A stretch of 64,000 nucleotides of DNA from Devosia sp. (GCA_016713105.1 JADJPS010000003.1:1-64000); one strand, 5' to 3'; counted from the stretch's first letter, positions 1 through 8,855 are shown. The notes: generated by a model from the sequence alone, not told the origin. Program-made: numbers and translations.

Positions 1-70
1 GGATGGTCAGCAGGATGCCCAGCACGGCGACGATGACGATGATGGCGGTGCGGATCGGCGAGAATTGCAT
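1..70 (-). CDS. secD: SecD, protein-export translocase subunit (N-terminal fragment)
   Basis: Only the first 23 codons lie in the window; the gene runs off the left edge. Reading leftwards from the ATG at 68-70 gives a short polar start (MQFSPIRT) and then a hydrophobic run (AIIVIVAVLGILL), which is the first membrane segment of SecD. It lies 116 bp downstream of yajC on the same strand, the usual yajC-secD-secF order. SecD with SecF uses proton motive force to help SecYEG release exported proteins. The call rests on the start sequence plus the neighbour. Confidence 0.75.
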   Translation of the reverse strand, partial: MQFSPIRTAIIVIVAVLGILLTI

Positions 71-145
71 GTCGGAGCCAGGAGTCCCGTGTGGCGCCCA
101 ATGGGCGTGCGAAGCCAATGGCTCCGCGTCTATGTCAGAAATGCG

Positions 146-169
146 TCAGCCGGCCCCGGGGCCGGCTGA
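146..169. other. Perfect 24-bp palindrome between yajC and secD
   Basis: A 12-bp arm (TCAGCCGGCCCC) is followed at once by its exact reverse complement. It sits just after the yajC stop and before secD. There is no T-run after it on the minus strand, so it is more likely an mRNA stability or attenuation hairpin than a strong terminator. Confidence 0.5.
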
Positions 170-186
170 TCCTCTACGCGGCCCGG

Positions 187-531
187 TCAGGACTTGTTGT
201 CGTTGACCGGCGTCGACTTCGAACGCACGTCGGTGATGCCGCCGCGGGTTACCCTGACGCGGGTGCCCTGCGCGATCTCCACCTCGAGATCCTCGCCGTC
301 GACGGCCTTGGTCACCTTGCCCACGAGACCACCTGAGGTGACCACGGTGTCGCCGCGCGTGATGGCGGACAGCATGGCCTGCTGGGCCTTCATGCGCTTC
401 TGCTGCGGGCGGAAGATCAGGAGCCAGAAGATCACCACAAGAAGCAGGATCGGGGCGAACTGGATCAGCAGGTCCCCTGCGCCCATCGAGGGCGCTGCTG
501 CGTCTTGCGCGAAAGCGGGGGTCACGAACAT
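187..531 (-). CDS. yajC: YajC, Sec translocon auxiliary subunit
   Basis: 114-residue inner-membrane protein with one N-terminal membrane segment (about residues 23-39, ILLLVVIFWLLIF) followed directly by the family hallmark RPQQKRMK and a small cytosolic domain with the GGLVGKV motif. YajC joins SecDF in the holotranslocon. The start MFVTPAFAQD is chosen because the open frame upstream is low-complexity and unlike the family; the normal length is 100-120 residues. It is followed by secD on the same strand. Confidence 0.95.
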   Translation of the reverse strand: MFVTPAFAQDAAAPSMGAGDLLIQFAPILLLVVIFWLLIFRPQQKRMKAQQAMLSAITRGDTVVTSGGLVGKVTKAVDGEDLEVEIAQGTRVRVTRGGITDVRSKSTPVNDNKS

Positions 532-716
532 CAAGGTCTCCTTGCTAGATGGCTGTCGGCACGTCGGATGGCCGCTCTGAGGCCCCATATAGGGCGGGTT
601 TCCGGCGTTGGGCAGTCCCACCCGGCAAAATCGGGCGGAATATAGAGGTGGAGCCCAAGGATTGCAAAGGCCTTGCGGCTGCGGCATAACGGTTGCCGAT
701 CCGGGAGGTCAAGTCC

Positions 717-1567
717 TTGACGAACGACGTACATTCGGCCGCCATCGCGGCCGCGCTGCAGAGCATTGCGGACAGTCTCGAGGCGCTGGCGCCGGCGGGA
801 ATGCCGTCGGGTCCGGCGGTTGGCACCGCCGACGCCTATCACTGGGATGCCGTGGCAGGCACGCTGATGCCTGTGCCCCGCGTGTCGCGAGTCCCTTTCG
901 AGCTGCTCAGGGGCATCGATGACGTCCGCGCCATCCTCCTCGCCAACACCCTGCAGTTCGCGCGGGGGTTCGCCGCCAACAATGCCCTGCTGTGGGGCGC
1001 GGGGCATGGGAAAGAGCTCCCTCGTCAAGGCCGTGCATGCGCACGTCAACGGGCTCGGCGAGGCAGCCATCCGTCGGCTGGTGCTCATCGAGATCGCGCG
1101 CGAGGACATCGAGGCCCTGCCCCGGCTGATGCGGGTGATTGCCCGGGAGGACGCGCGCTTCATCGTCTTCTGCGACGATCTGAGCTTCGACAAGGACGAA
1201 ACCAGCTACAAGTCGCTGAAGACCATCCTCGACGGCGGTCTCGAGGGGCGGCCGGAGAACGTCCTGTTCTACGCCACCTCGAACCGGCGTCACCTGATGC
1301 CGCGCGACATGGTGGAGAACGAGCGATCGACCGCCATCACCCCCGGCGAGGCGGTCGACGAGAAGGTCTCGCTCAGCGACCGGTTCGGGCTCTGGCTCGG
1401 CTTCCACAATTGCGACCAGCCGACCTACCTGGCGATGATCCGCGGCTATTGCGACGAATACGGCATAGCGATCGACGACGAGACGCTGCGCGCCCGCGCC
1501 GTCGGGCCGCGTGGCGATCCAGTTCGTCAGGGCACTGGCGGGAGAACAGGGCAAGGCCATCCGATGA
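717..1567 (+). pseudogene. DUF815-family AAA ATPase, broken by two lesions
   Basis: The protein fits the DUF815 family of soluble AAA+ ATPases of unknown role. The first frame runs to the Walker A region near 1005, where LLWGA must jump frame to read RGMGKSSL, as if two bases of a GC run were lost. The second frame holds the Walker B region (FIVFCDDLSF) and YATSNRRHLMP. Near 1500 it must jump again to reach SGRVAIQFVRALAGEQGKAIR and its stop; family proteins have roughly eight more residues here, so about 26-29 bases seem missing. TTG at 717 is preferred as start because GGGAGG lies 8 bp upstream. The end overlaps the next gene (ATGA). Confidence 0.7.
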
Positions 1568-2545
1568 AGACCGAACACCGGCTGCGCTGGTCGCATGGCG
1601 AGGCCACGGTGCTGGCCAACTCGGCCATGCTCGCCGACTGCACCTTCACTGTCGACAGCAGGCCGTTTGCGCCGTTCGCGCGGGCGCCATGGCTCGGCAC
1701 GGTGGACGATCCGACCATCACCGGGCACCTGCGGGTCCTCGCCGGCGATTTCGTCGGCCTGCCCTTCGGCTCGGGCCAGGGCTTTCGCAACGCCCCGCCC
1801 GAATGGGCCGCCCTCCCCGGCCTGCCTGCCTATCGCTCGACGCACGGCACGGCCGCCGACGGCGACTGGAGCTTCGTCGAGGCGGACGACGGCAACGTGA
1901 AGCTCTCGATCGACTATCCAGCGGACAGCGCCGTGGTCCGCATCGAGCGTGAAATCACGCCACGCCCCGACGCGCCGGCGCTGGATTTCGTCATGCGCAT
2001 CTTCGCGCGGCGCCGCGCCCTCACCTCGGCGGGGCTGCCCGAACTTCCGCCTGCCCGAAACGCCCGGCCGGCTGGAACTGAAGGCGGATTTCGAGTTCGG
2101 CCTCACCCATCCCGGCCAGACCGCCATCGACGGCCGGCACGAATTCCAGAGCCTGTCTGCCGTACCAAGGGGTAACGGCACCGTCGACATGGGGCACATC
2201 CCGCTCAGCCCGCAGACCGACAAGAACGTGCAGCTCTGCGGCATGAAGGGCCCGCTCACCGCCACCTGGCTCGACGAGGGTCTTGGCATCGAGCTCGACT
2301 GGGACCGGGTGCTGCTGCCCTCGCTGATGATCTGGCACACCGACCGCGGCATCGGCGGGCCGCCCTGGTACAACCAGTTCCGCGCCGTCGGACTCGAACC
2401 CATCGCCTCGGCCTTCGACCTCGCCACCGAGGTCTCGGCGGCCGCCAACCCGATCAACGCCCGCGGCGTGGCGACGGCGATCAATCTCGATCCGGCAGCG
2501 CCGCTGGAGATCAGGCACTCGATCCGGGCGTTTGCGGCAGGGTGA
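1564..2545 (+). CDS. Aldose 1-epimerase-like protein, frameshifted
   Basis: The start ATG overlaps the stop of the DUF815 gene, so the two are translationally coupled. The frame beginning MKTEHRLRW carries into IFARRRALTSAG near 2030; the continuation NFRLPETPGRLEL lies in another frame and runs to the stop at 2545. A two-base loss near 2035-2042 would explain this. The C-terminal half (DEGLGIELDWDR, then LMIWHTDRG and GLEPIASAFDLA) resembles the beta-sandwich mutarotase fold of the aldose 1-epimerase superfamily. Substrate unknown; the family call is moderate because the catalytic His and Glu are not obvious to me. Confidence 0.55.
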
Positions 2546-2662
2546 TTGAGGGCGTTTGGCGGGTTTCAGGCGCGACCCAAACCTCTTCGCAGCTATGCGG
2601 CCAACCATAGTTCATCCGAATGCGCGTATGTGGCACCACCTCGCCAAACCCACCGGCCTACA

Positions 2663-2683
2663 CCTCCCCCTTGATGGGGGAGG
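2663..2683. repeat. Intergenic palindrome, CCTCCCCC type
   Basis: CCTCCCCC, loop TTGAT, GGGGGAGG: an 8-bp perfect stem, followed by a second G-rich tract GGGAGGGGG. A shorter relative (CCTCCC, loop, GGGAGG) lies at 3057-3073. This resembles the abundant short intergenic repeats of alphaproteobacteria; copy number cannot be judged from one window. Confidence 0.5.
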
Positions 2684-2735
2684 CTGGGAGGGGGTGACGA
2701 CCACACGCGCCAACCGGGCCATTCCCACCGGGTCA

Positions 2736-2753
2736 CCCCGGCGCAGGCCGGGG
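2736..2753. repeat. Intergenic palindrome, CCCCGGC type
   Basis: CCCCGGC, loop GCAG, GCCGGGG followed by CCCATCCC. This has the form of the common alphaproteobacterial intergenic element in which a C-rich/G-rich hairpin is followed by CCCAT. Confidence 0.5.
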
Positions 2754-2799
2754 CCCATCCCCAGATGCATCCCACCCACCGAGCGCGCGGAAAGCCCTG

Positions 2800-2823
2800 G
2801 TCCCGCCCTCCGCCGGGATGACA
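2800..2823. repeat. Intergenic palindrome ending CGCCGGGATGACA
   Basis: GTCCCGCCCTCCGCCGGGATGACA is an imperfect hairpin. The same core with a perfect stem recurs at 33453-33477 between purL and msrA, so this is a dispersed repeat rather than chance sequence. Confidence 0.5.
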
Positions 2824-3056
2824 CCCGGTGTGCTGCAACAAATCTATCCCCGCACCCCCGACCCCGCTGTATTCTCCCCCCGTCCGCCGCATCGAAGCGA
2901 GATCATGACGAGTGGTTGGTGCGGGGAGGTTGGGTGGGGTGGCAGTCGTGCCGCACCAGGCCCAAGTCTGAGCCGTAGTACCTGACCTTGTCACGGCAGG
3001 GACGCGCCGCCGACAATCGCCACGGCCGGAACGACCATCGTCCGGCCAACGCGCCA

Positions 3057-3073
3057 CCTCCCCACAAGGGAGG
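3057..3073. repeat. Short intergenic palindrome CCTCCC/GGGAGG
   Basis: A 6-bp stem around a 5-base loop, similar in sequence to the palindrome at 2663-2683 and in the same noncoding block. Confidence 0.35.
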
Positions 3074-3411
3074 GGAACTGCCTGCCTGGAAACGTCCGGT
3101 GTGGCGACACACCGTGGATCTGGACCGGGGGGATAAGGTTCCGGGGGCGGGCGCAGGCGTCTGGGGACATAACCCCAGCATCCGCTCAGGCCAAGCCCAA
3201 AACCCCGATCGGCCGGCGAGGCGTGAGCCTCATCATAACTGCGGACTACCCGCGAGGGGCAAACGCCTCGCCGGTCCCGCTTCATTCTCTCGAGGAGCGA
3301 GAATGGTTCTTTGACATCCTCCGGGGCCAACCGCCGCCGGATGCATCGGCTTGTCCGACGGTTTCCACCCACGAAGCGTGCGGAGGCCACCGGGTCACCG
3401 CTGAAGACCAA

Positions 3412-3441
3412 AGAAAGGCCCCGGACGATGCCGGGGCCCTT
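3412..3441 (-). terminator. Rho-independent terminator of the nlpD-like gene
   Basis: On the minus strand an 8-bp GC stem (GGCCCCGG/CCGGGGCC) around a 6-base loop is followed by TTTCTTT, about 22 bp after the stop codon of the LytM lipoprotein gene. Confidence 0.7.
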
Positions 3442-3462
3442 GCGTCATGCGTGTGCCGCCGT

Positions 3463-4641
3463 TCAGCTCGCGAGCAGCGGGATCGGGTCGACCGGGGTGG
3501 CGCCCTTCCTGAGCTCGAAGTGGAGCTGCGGCTTCGACACCGAGCCGGTCTTGCCGGCGGTGCCGATATTGTCGCCGCGGTTGACCACGGTGCCCTTGGC
3601 AACGTTCATGTCCTTGAGATGGGCATAGGCCGAGACGAACCCATTGGGGTGGCGGATCAGGATCAGGTTGCCGTAGCCCTCCACGCCCGAGCCGGCATAG
3701 ATCACCTGGCCATTCTCCGCCGCGCGGACCGCCGCGCCTTCCGGCGCCTCGATATTGATCCCGGTGCCCTTGGAGTTTGCGAAGTCGGTGATCACCCGAC
3801 CCGAGATCGGCCAGCGGAACTTGTCGGCGCCAGACAGGACCGGCTCCACCTTCGGCTGCTCCAGCGGCTTGGCGACGGCCACCTCGACCTTGGGCTGCTC
3901 GATCACCTTGGGCTTGTCCGCCGGCTTGGCCTCCTTGGCCTCGAGCGGTTCGACCTTGGCCAGCGGCACCTTGGTGTCGGGCGTCAGGGCCGCCACTTCC
4001 GTCCGCGCCCCGGCCGGCTTGGCCGGCCCCATCTTGGAGAGCAGGTCGGCGCGACCCGGGATGACGATCTTCTGGCCGACATAGATCTTGTCCGGAGAGG
4101 AGAAGCCATTGGCCTGGATGATCGCCTGGGCGGTCACGTTGTAGCGTCGCGCGATGGTGTAGAGGCTTTCGCCGCTCTCGATCACATGGACATAGGCGTC
4201 CGAGGGGATGGCGACGAGCGTGTTGCCGGCGGCGGGGGTCGCAAGTTTGGGCGTCGCCGGTACCGGGGTGAGGGGCTGGACAGCGGGCATCATCTGGTTG
4301 CTTCCATTGGCTGATGAGGAGAGCACAGGCAGGTCTTCGGACGTTACCGAGCCCAGCGGCTTGAGACTGGCGGGCGCCGGCCCGATGACCGTGGCACCGG
4401 AACCGCCCCCGATGTCGTTGGGTGGAACGAAGGTATTTGCCGCCACGGCAACCGGAGCAGTCAGTGTTCTGGGCATCGGCTGCATGACGCCTGGCCTCGC
4501 CTGGGCATCGACCGCACCGGTCGTCGTCCTGTCGAAACCGAACCCACCCAGCGAACTGCAGCCGGACAGCGCTGTCGCACCGACGAACAGGCCACACATC
4601 GCTGCGACCCTGAACGCCCTACCGGTAACGCGATTACTCAT
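3463..4641 (-). CDS. NlpD-like LysM/LytM lipoprotein, probably catalytically inactive
   Basis: 392 residues. A lipoprotein signal with lipobox LSGC ends near residue 28. A proline/valine-rich linker follows, then a LysM peptidoglycan-binding domain (about 148-196, ESGESLYTIARRYNV) and a C-terminal LytM/M23 domain (from about 275). Active M23 enzymes have HxGxD early in the domain; here that stretch reads GTGINI, so two zinc ligands are missing although AYAH and LHFE remain. This is the degenerate pattern of NlpD/EnvC/DipM proteins, which activate septal amidases instead of cutting. It acts at the outer membrane/periplasm. A terminator follows it. Confidence 0.85.
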   Translation of the reverse strand: MSNRVTGRAFRVAAMCGLFVGATALSGCSSLGGFGFDRTTTGAVDAQARPGVMQPMPRTLTAPVAVAANTFVPPNDIGGGSGATVIGPAPASLKPLGSVTSEDLPVLSSSANGSNQMMPAVQPLTPVPATPKLATPAAGNTLVAIPSDAYVHVIESGESLYTIARRYNVTAQAIIQANGFSSPDKIYVGQKIVIPGRADLLSKMGPAKPAGARTEVAALTPDTKVPLAKVEPLEAKEAKPADKPKVIEQPKVEVAVAKPLEQPKVEPVLSGADKFRWPISGRVITDFANSKGTGINIEAPEGAAVRAAENGQVIYAGSGVEGYGNLILIRHPNGFVSAYAHLKDMNVAKGTVVNRGDNIGTAGKTGSVSKPQLHFELRKGATPVDPIPLLAS

Positions 4642-4847
4642 CAGTCCACTCGTACGCAGGTACTCAATGGAGATGACGTTAGGGCGTTAAGGTAAAAACT
4701 GACTTAAATGCCGTGCGATTTGCAGGAGGGATTTTTGCCCGGATTCAGGGGACGGTAGGGTTAAGGGATGGGTAACGAATGGATTGCCGATCTGCCGCCC
4801 ACGGGACATCGATCAAGGGGACGGGAGGGTCGGCGATCCTCGGTGGT

Positions 4848-5405
4848 TCACAATCTCAGGATCCGCGCCAGACCGCGCGGCGAGACGTCCGCAAGGGCAT
4901 CCAGCGGAAACCACCTCGCGCCGTGAACCTCCTCCTCCTGCGCCACCAGCGGCAGCGCCGGGTCGGCGATGAACAGGTACTGCAGATCGTGGTGGTAGTG
5001 GTCGGTTTCGCGGCGGGCCAGCTTGCCGGGCACTTCGTGGCTGTCGATGACCAGCGGCAGGTCGCCGCCGGCATGCCAGGGGTGGAGCCGGAGCCCCTGC
5101 ACTGCCGTCTCCTCCACGGCCTCGCGGGCCGCGGACGCCGTAAAGCTCGCGGCGGGTTCGTAGTGTCCACCCGGCTGCAGCCAGCGCCCAATGGTGCGAT
5201 GGTGGATCAGCAGCACCTGGGCAAGATCGGGCGAGACCACGAAGGCGCTGGTGGTGACGTGACCCGGCATGGTGCCTCGATCGTCGAGCCGGTGTCCGGC
5301 CGCGATCTGCCAGCGCAGGAGGGCGAGCCGCTCGTCGGGTTCGCCCAGTTCGGCGCGGTAGCGCTCGACCAGCGGGCCGACCGTGCCGAGGAAATCCCCG
5401 ATCAC
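4848..5405 (-). CDS. NUDIX hydrolase
   Basis: 185 residues when read from GTG at 5405, which lies 7 bp after the gnd stop; a longer frame would run deep into gnd. The NUDIX box is present in the form GGHYEPAASFT...REAVEET, but the usual glutamate after the first glycine and the glycine after EE are both alanine, so the box is slightly degenerate. NUDIX enzymes cleave nucleoside diphosphates linked to another group; substrate unknown. Probably co-transcribed with and downstream of gnd. Confidence 0.8.
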   Translation of the reverse strand: MIGDFLGTVGPLVERYRAELGEPDERLALLRWQIAAGHRLDDRGTMPGHVTTSAFVVSPDLAQVLLIHHRTIGRWLQPGGHYEPAASFTASAAREAVEETAVQGLRLHPWHAGGDLPLVIDSHEVPGKLARRETDHYHHDLQYLFIADPALPLVAQEEEVHGARWFPLDALADVSPRGLARILRL

Positions 5406-5412
5406 CGGACAA

Positions 5413-6831
5413 TCACTTGCCCAGCGTCGACGGCCAGGTGCCGTGCTGCTCGCCCTCGCGGTCGGTGAGGATGAAGCCATGAGCGCCGAAGAAGTCGCGC
5501 TGGCCCTGTGTCAGGTTGGCCGTGCCGAGAGCCTGGCGGTAGCTGTCGAAATAGGCGAGCGATGCGGAAAGGCAGATCATCGGGTATTCGCCCAGCGCCG
5601 CCTCGGCGACGACCCGGCGCAGCGCCTTGTTGGCATCCTGCATGATCGCCACGAAATCGGGAACCATCAGCAGGTTGGTGCTGCCGCCCTGCACATAGGC
5701 AGCCGACATCTGGTCGAGGAAGCGCGAACGGATGATGCAGCCGGCCCGCCAGATCCTGGCGATGGTGGCCAGCGGCAGGTTCCAGCCGAACTCCTCGCTG
5801 GCCCTGGCCATCACGGCGAAGCCCTGGGCATAGGAGACGATCTTGCCGGCCAGCAGGGCCTGTTCGAGATCGGCGAGCGTGATGCCGGCCGTGCCGCGCA
5901 CCGGCTTGCCATAGACCGCTTCGGCCGCAACGCGCTCGTCCTTGCGAGACGAGATCGAGCGGGCGGCGACGGCGCCCTCGATGGCGGTGGCGGGGACGCC
6001 CAGTTGCTGGGCAGCGATGGCAGACCAGGCACCGGTGCCCTTCTGTCCGGCCTTGTCGAGAATCAGTTCGACCAGGGGCCTGCCGGTCCGAGGCTCGACG
6101 GCGTCGAGCACGTGCCCGGTGATCTCGATCAGGTAGGAGTTGAGCGGACCGTCGTTCCAGTCCCTGAAGACCCTTGCGGCCTCGGCCGGCGCCAGGCCGA
6201 GGCCGTCGCGCATCACGCCATAGACCTCGGCGATCATCTGCATGTCGCCATATTCGATGCCGTTGTGGATCATCTTGACGAAATGGCCGGCGCCACCCTC
6301 GCCGAGATAGGCGCAGCACGGCTCGCCGTTGAACTTGGCCGAGATCGCCTCGAGGATGGGCTGGGCGTTCCGCCACTGCGCCTCCGGGCCGCCGACCATG
6401 ATGGACGGGCCATGACGGGCGCCCTCCTCGCCGCCCGAAACGCCGATGCCCAGGAAGCCGATGCCCCTGGACCTGAGGTACTCGAAGCGCCGCTGGCTGT
6501 CGGTGTAGAGCGAGTTACCGCATTCGAGGATGGCATCGCCGGGCTCGAGGTGCGGCAGCAACTGCTCGATCATGTCGTCGACCGGCCTGCCGGCCTTGAC
6601 CATTATGATGATCGAGCGCGGCCGGCGCACCGCCTGGATAAACCCGACGAGATCGGCCTCGGGTACCACCTGGCCGGCGAGCCCCTGCTCCGCGGCGGTC
6701 ACCAGGAACTGGTCGATGCGGGAGGCGGTGCGATTGTGCACGGCGACGGTGTAGCCCTTTTCCGCGATGTTGAGCGCCAGATTGGAGCCCATCACCGCGA
6801 GCCCGATCAGGCCGATATCGGCAGACGCCAT
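5413..6831 (-). CDS. gnd: 6-phosphogluconate dehydrogenase, decarboxylating
   Basis: 472 residues, the full long-form length. It oxidises 6-phosphogluconate to ribulose 5-phosphate and CO2, making NADPH in the pentose phosphate pathway. The N-terminal Rossmann segment is GLIGLAVMGSNLALNIAEKG. The substrate-binding GVSGGEEGARHGPSIMVGG lies near residue 130, and the catalytic Lys with KMIHNGIEYGDMQ near 185. It is divergent from the gluconate SDR/kinase pair, so the three genes cover ketogluconate or gluconate to ribulose 5-phosphate. Confidence 0.97.
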   Translation of the reverse strand: MASADIGLIGLAVMGSNLALNIAEKGYTVAVHNRTASRIDQFLVTAAEQGLAGQVVPEADLVGFIQAVRRPRSIIIMVKAGRPVDDMIEQLLPHLEPGDAILECGNSLYTDSQRRFEYLRSRGIGFLGIGVSGGEEGARHGPSIMVGGPEAQWRNAQPILEAISAKFNGEPCCAYLGEGGAGHFVKMIHNGIEYGDMQMIAEVYGVMRDGLGLAPAEAARVFRDWNDGPLNSYLIEITGHVLDAVEPRTGRPLVELILDKAGQKGTGAWSAIAAQQLGVPATAIEGAVAARSISSRKDERVAAEAVYGKPVRGTAGITLADLEQALLAGKIVSYAQGFAVMARASEEFGWNLPLATIARIWRAGCIIRSRFLDQMSAAYVQGGSTNLLMVPDFVAIMQDANKALRRVVAEAALGEYPMICLSASLAYFDSYRQALGTANLTQGQRDFFGAHGFILTDREGEQHGTWPSTLGK

Positions 6832-7021
6832 CGTTTTCTCCGTCGACAGTTATTGGTTTTCCTTGCGCGGCTTTTTGGCACGTGGCCGGCCCGAACGCCA
6901 CCCCAAAGCCGCGGCAGGCCGGCACGCAGGCGCATGGGTGTGCACGTGCATCAGACGCCCTTACCAAGCCGTCGCGCATCAATTACGGTGCCGGCGCTTC
7001 AGCCTGCGGAGGATGCCGACC

Positions 7022-7792
7022 TTGGATACGCTTTCATTGTTCAACCTCGCGGGCCGGCGGGCTCTGGTCACCGGCTCGAGTCGCGGCATCGGCTTCGGCA
7101 TCGCTGCCGCGCTGGCGGGTGCCGGGGCCGAGGTGCTGCTCAATGGTCGGGATCAGGCTGCACTCGGCGCCGCCGCAGCCCGGCTCGCCGCTGATGGAGC
7201 GACGGTGCGGGCCCTGGCCTTCGACGTCACCAGCGAGGCGAGCGTCGAAGAGGCGGTTTCCTACGCGGAGACCGAGATCGGTCCGATCGACATCCTCGTC
7301 AACAATGCCGGCATCCAGCACCGCGCTCCGCTCGAGGACTTTCCGCTCGAGAAATTCGAACACGTAATGCGCACCAACGTGACCTCCGCCTTCATTGTCG
7401 GCCGGGCCGTGGGGCGCGGCATGATCGCGAGGCGTAACGGCAAGATCATCAATATCTGTTCGTTGATGAGCAACCTGGCGCGCCAATCCATCGCGCCCTA
7501 TGCCGCGAGCAAGGCGGCGATCGCCAACCTCACGCGTGGCATGGCGGTCGACTGGGCCAGACACGGGCTCAATGTCAACGGTATCGCTCCTGGCTACATC
7601 AGCACCGAGATGAACGCAGCGTTGCTGGCCAATGCCGAGTTCACCGCATGGGTAGAGAAGCGCACCCCGATGGGTCGCTGGGGCGCCCCGGCGGAGCTGG
7701 GCGGCGCTGCCGTATTCCTCGCCTCGGAGGCCGCATCCTTTGTCAACGGACACATCCTCTATGTCGACGGCGCCTTCACAGCCACGGTTTGA
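7022..7792 (+). CDS. SDR oxidoreductase, gluconate 5-dehydrogenase-like
   Basis: About 256 residues. Classical short-chain dehydrogenase with TGSSRGIGFG cofactor loop near residue 15, NNAG, a catalytic Ser in ICSLMSN, YAASK (Tyr and Lys) and the C-terminal GxxxYVDGAF. The sequence and its pairing with gluconokinase fit gluconate 5-dehydrogenase (5-ketogluconate to gluconate). An ATG at 7013 abuts the GGAGG at 7008-7012 with no spacer, so the TTG at 7022, 9 bp from that site, is the better start. Its 3' end overlaps gntK by 32 bp. Confidence 0.8.
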   Translation: MDTLSLFNLAGRRALVTGSSRGIGFGIAAALAGAGAEVLLNGRDQAALGAAAARLAADGATVRALAFDVTSEASVEEAVSYAETEIGPIDILVNNAGIQHRAPLEDFPLEKFEHVMRTNVTSAFIVGRAVGRGMIARRNGKIINICSLMSNLARQSIAPYAASKAAIANLTRGMAVDWARHGLNVNGIAPGYISTEMNAALLANAEFTAWVEKRTPMGRWGAPAELGGAAVFLASEAASFVNGHILYVDGAFTATV

Positions 7793-8321
7793 GCCGGCGC
7801 GCATCATCATCGCGATGGGCGTTGCCTCATCGGGCAAGTCGGCCGTGGGAGCGGCCCTCGGAAGGCGCTTGCACGCCCCTTTTCTTGATGGCGACGGGTA
7901 CCACCCGCCGGCCAACAAGGAGAAGATGCGCGCCGGCATCCCCTTGACGGACGAGGACCGCTGGCCCTGGCTCGAGACGCTGGCGCGGGCGTTGGCCGAT
8001 GCGGCCGGACAGAAGGGCGTGGCGGTCGGCGCCTGTTCGGCGCTCAGGCGCACCTACCGGTACTATCTGACCGAGATGGCGGGCGAGCAGATCCTGTTCG
8101 CCTTTCTCGACGTCGACATCGAGGTAATCCGCAAGCGGATCGCGGCGCGACAGCACGAGTTCATGAACCCGAGGCTCCTCGACAGCCAGTTCGCGACGCT
8201 GGAACGGCCGGGCGATGACGAGAACGTGCTCCGGCTCGATGTCTCCGACCCGGTCGAGGCGATCGCGAGCCGCGTCGTCAAGGAACTCGGACATCTCAAA
8301 GCCTTCAAGCGCGGCCAGTAG
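7761..8321 (+). CDS. gntK: Gluconokinase
   Basis: 186 residues. Phosphorylates gluconate to 6-phosphogluconate. The P-loop is GVASSGKSAVG near residue 20, followed by FLDGDGYHPPANKEKM, the family's substrate region, and CSALRRTYR. Residues near 130-150 (RQHEFMNP, LLDSQFATLE) are typical of GntK. The ATG at 7761 is chosen over one at 7740; both lie inside the upstream SDR gene, so the pair is translationally coupled. It converges with ogt. Confidence 0.92.
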   Translation: MSTAPSQPRFEPARIIIAMGVASSGKSAVGAALGRRLHAPFLDGDGYHPPANKEKMRAGIPLTDEDRWPWLETLARALADAAGQKGVAVGACSALRRTYRYYLTEMAGEQILFAFLDVDIEVIRKRIAARQHEFMNPRLLDSQFATLERPGDDENVLRLDVSDPVEAIASRVVKELGHLKAFKRGQ

Positions 8322-8855
8322 TCAGAAGCCAAACGAGAACTGGCCGTTGGGCGCGGCGGCGCGCTCGAGCGCCAGCAGCCGCATCTTGGTGCGGACGCCT
8401 TCCGGCGAGGAGAAGCCGCCGGTGCGGCCATCGGCAGCGAGCACACGGTGGCAGGGGACGATGAGGGGTATGGGATTGGCGCCCATCGCGGTGCCAACGG
8501 CGCGCGACAGGGCCACATCACCGAGCCAGCGGGCGATGGCGCCGTAGGTCGTGGTTTCGCCCCAGCCGAGCGTGCGGATGTACCCATAGATGCGCCTGTT
8601 GAGCTCGGGAATACCCGAGAGATCGAGCTCGATATCGGCGAAGTCGTCCCGTGCTCCCTCGGCATAAGCGCGCACACGGCGGGTGAGGTCCGCCATGCCG
8701 TTCTGCAGCTCCTCCCCGCACCGGCCGGCCAGCCGTTCCCGCATGATCGTGGGGCCTTCCCCGGGCAGGAGCAGGCGAACGAGCCCCAGCCCGGTCCAGC
8801 CGATGCCCATCGTTCCCAGTGCGGTGTCCAGCAGCCGATAGCCCATGCGCGACAT
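8322..8855 (-). CDS. ogt: Methylated-DNA--protein-cysteine methyltransferase
   Basis: 177 residues. It repairs O6-methylguanine by transferring the methyl group to its own cysteine in the motif IVPCHRVLAADG near residue 125. The DNA-binding helix segment RTLGWGETTTYGAIARWLG precedes it. The start at 8855 is preferred; the open frame extending to 9062 reads through unrelated sequence of the gene upstream. The stop codon directly abuts the gntK stop (convergent). Confidence 0.93.
   Translation of the reverse strand: MSRMGYRLLDTALGTMGIGWTGLGLVRLLLPGEGPTIMRERLAGRCGEELQNGMADLTRRVRAYAEGARDDFADIELDLSGIPELNRRIYGYIRTLGWGETTTYGAIARWLGDVALSRAVGTAMGANPIPLIVPCHRVLAADGRTGGFSSPEGVRTKMRLLALERAAAPNGQFSFGF

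Larger units (their letters stand above)
2546..3462. other. 917-bp noncoding region rich in palindromes
   Basis: No open frame here has protein-like composition on either strand. The region holds several GC-rich inverted repeats, listed separately, including the GGCCCCGG hairpin that ends the nlpD-like transcript. The rest is anonymous GC-rich sequence. I see no tRNA, riboswitch or recognisable gene remnant. Confidence 0.6.

Noticed and set aside
2663..3073. Calling the palindromes insertion-sequence ends
   Set aside because: They are too short and symmetrical and no transposase lies between them.
4687..4707. Paired TTAA sequences upstream of the nlpD-like gene as a CtrA site
   Set aside because: Their spacing is 13 bp rather than 7.
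5383..7013. Long plus-strand frame reaching the SDR gene
   Set aside because: It is antisense to gnd; only the part from 7022 is SDR-like, with the ribosome site just before it.
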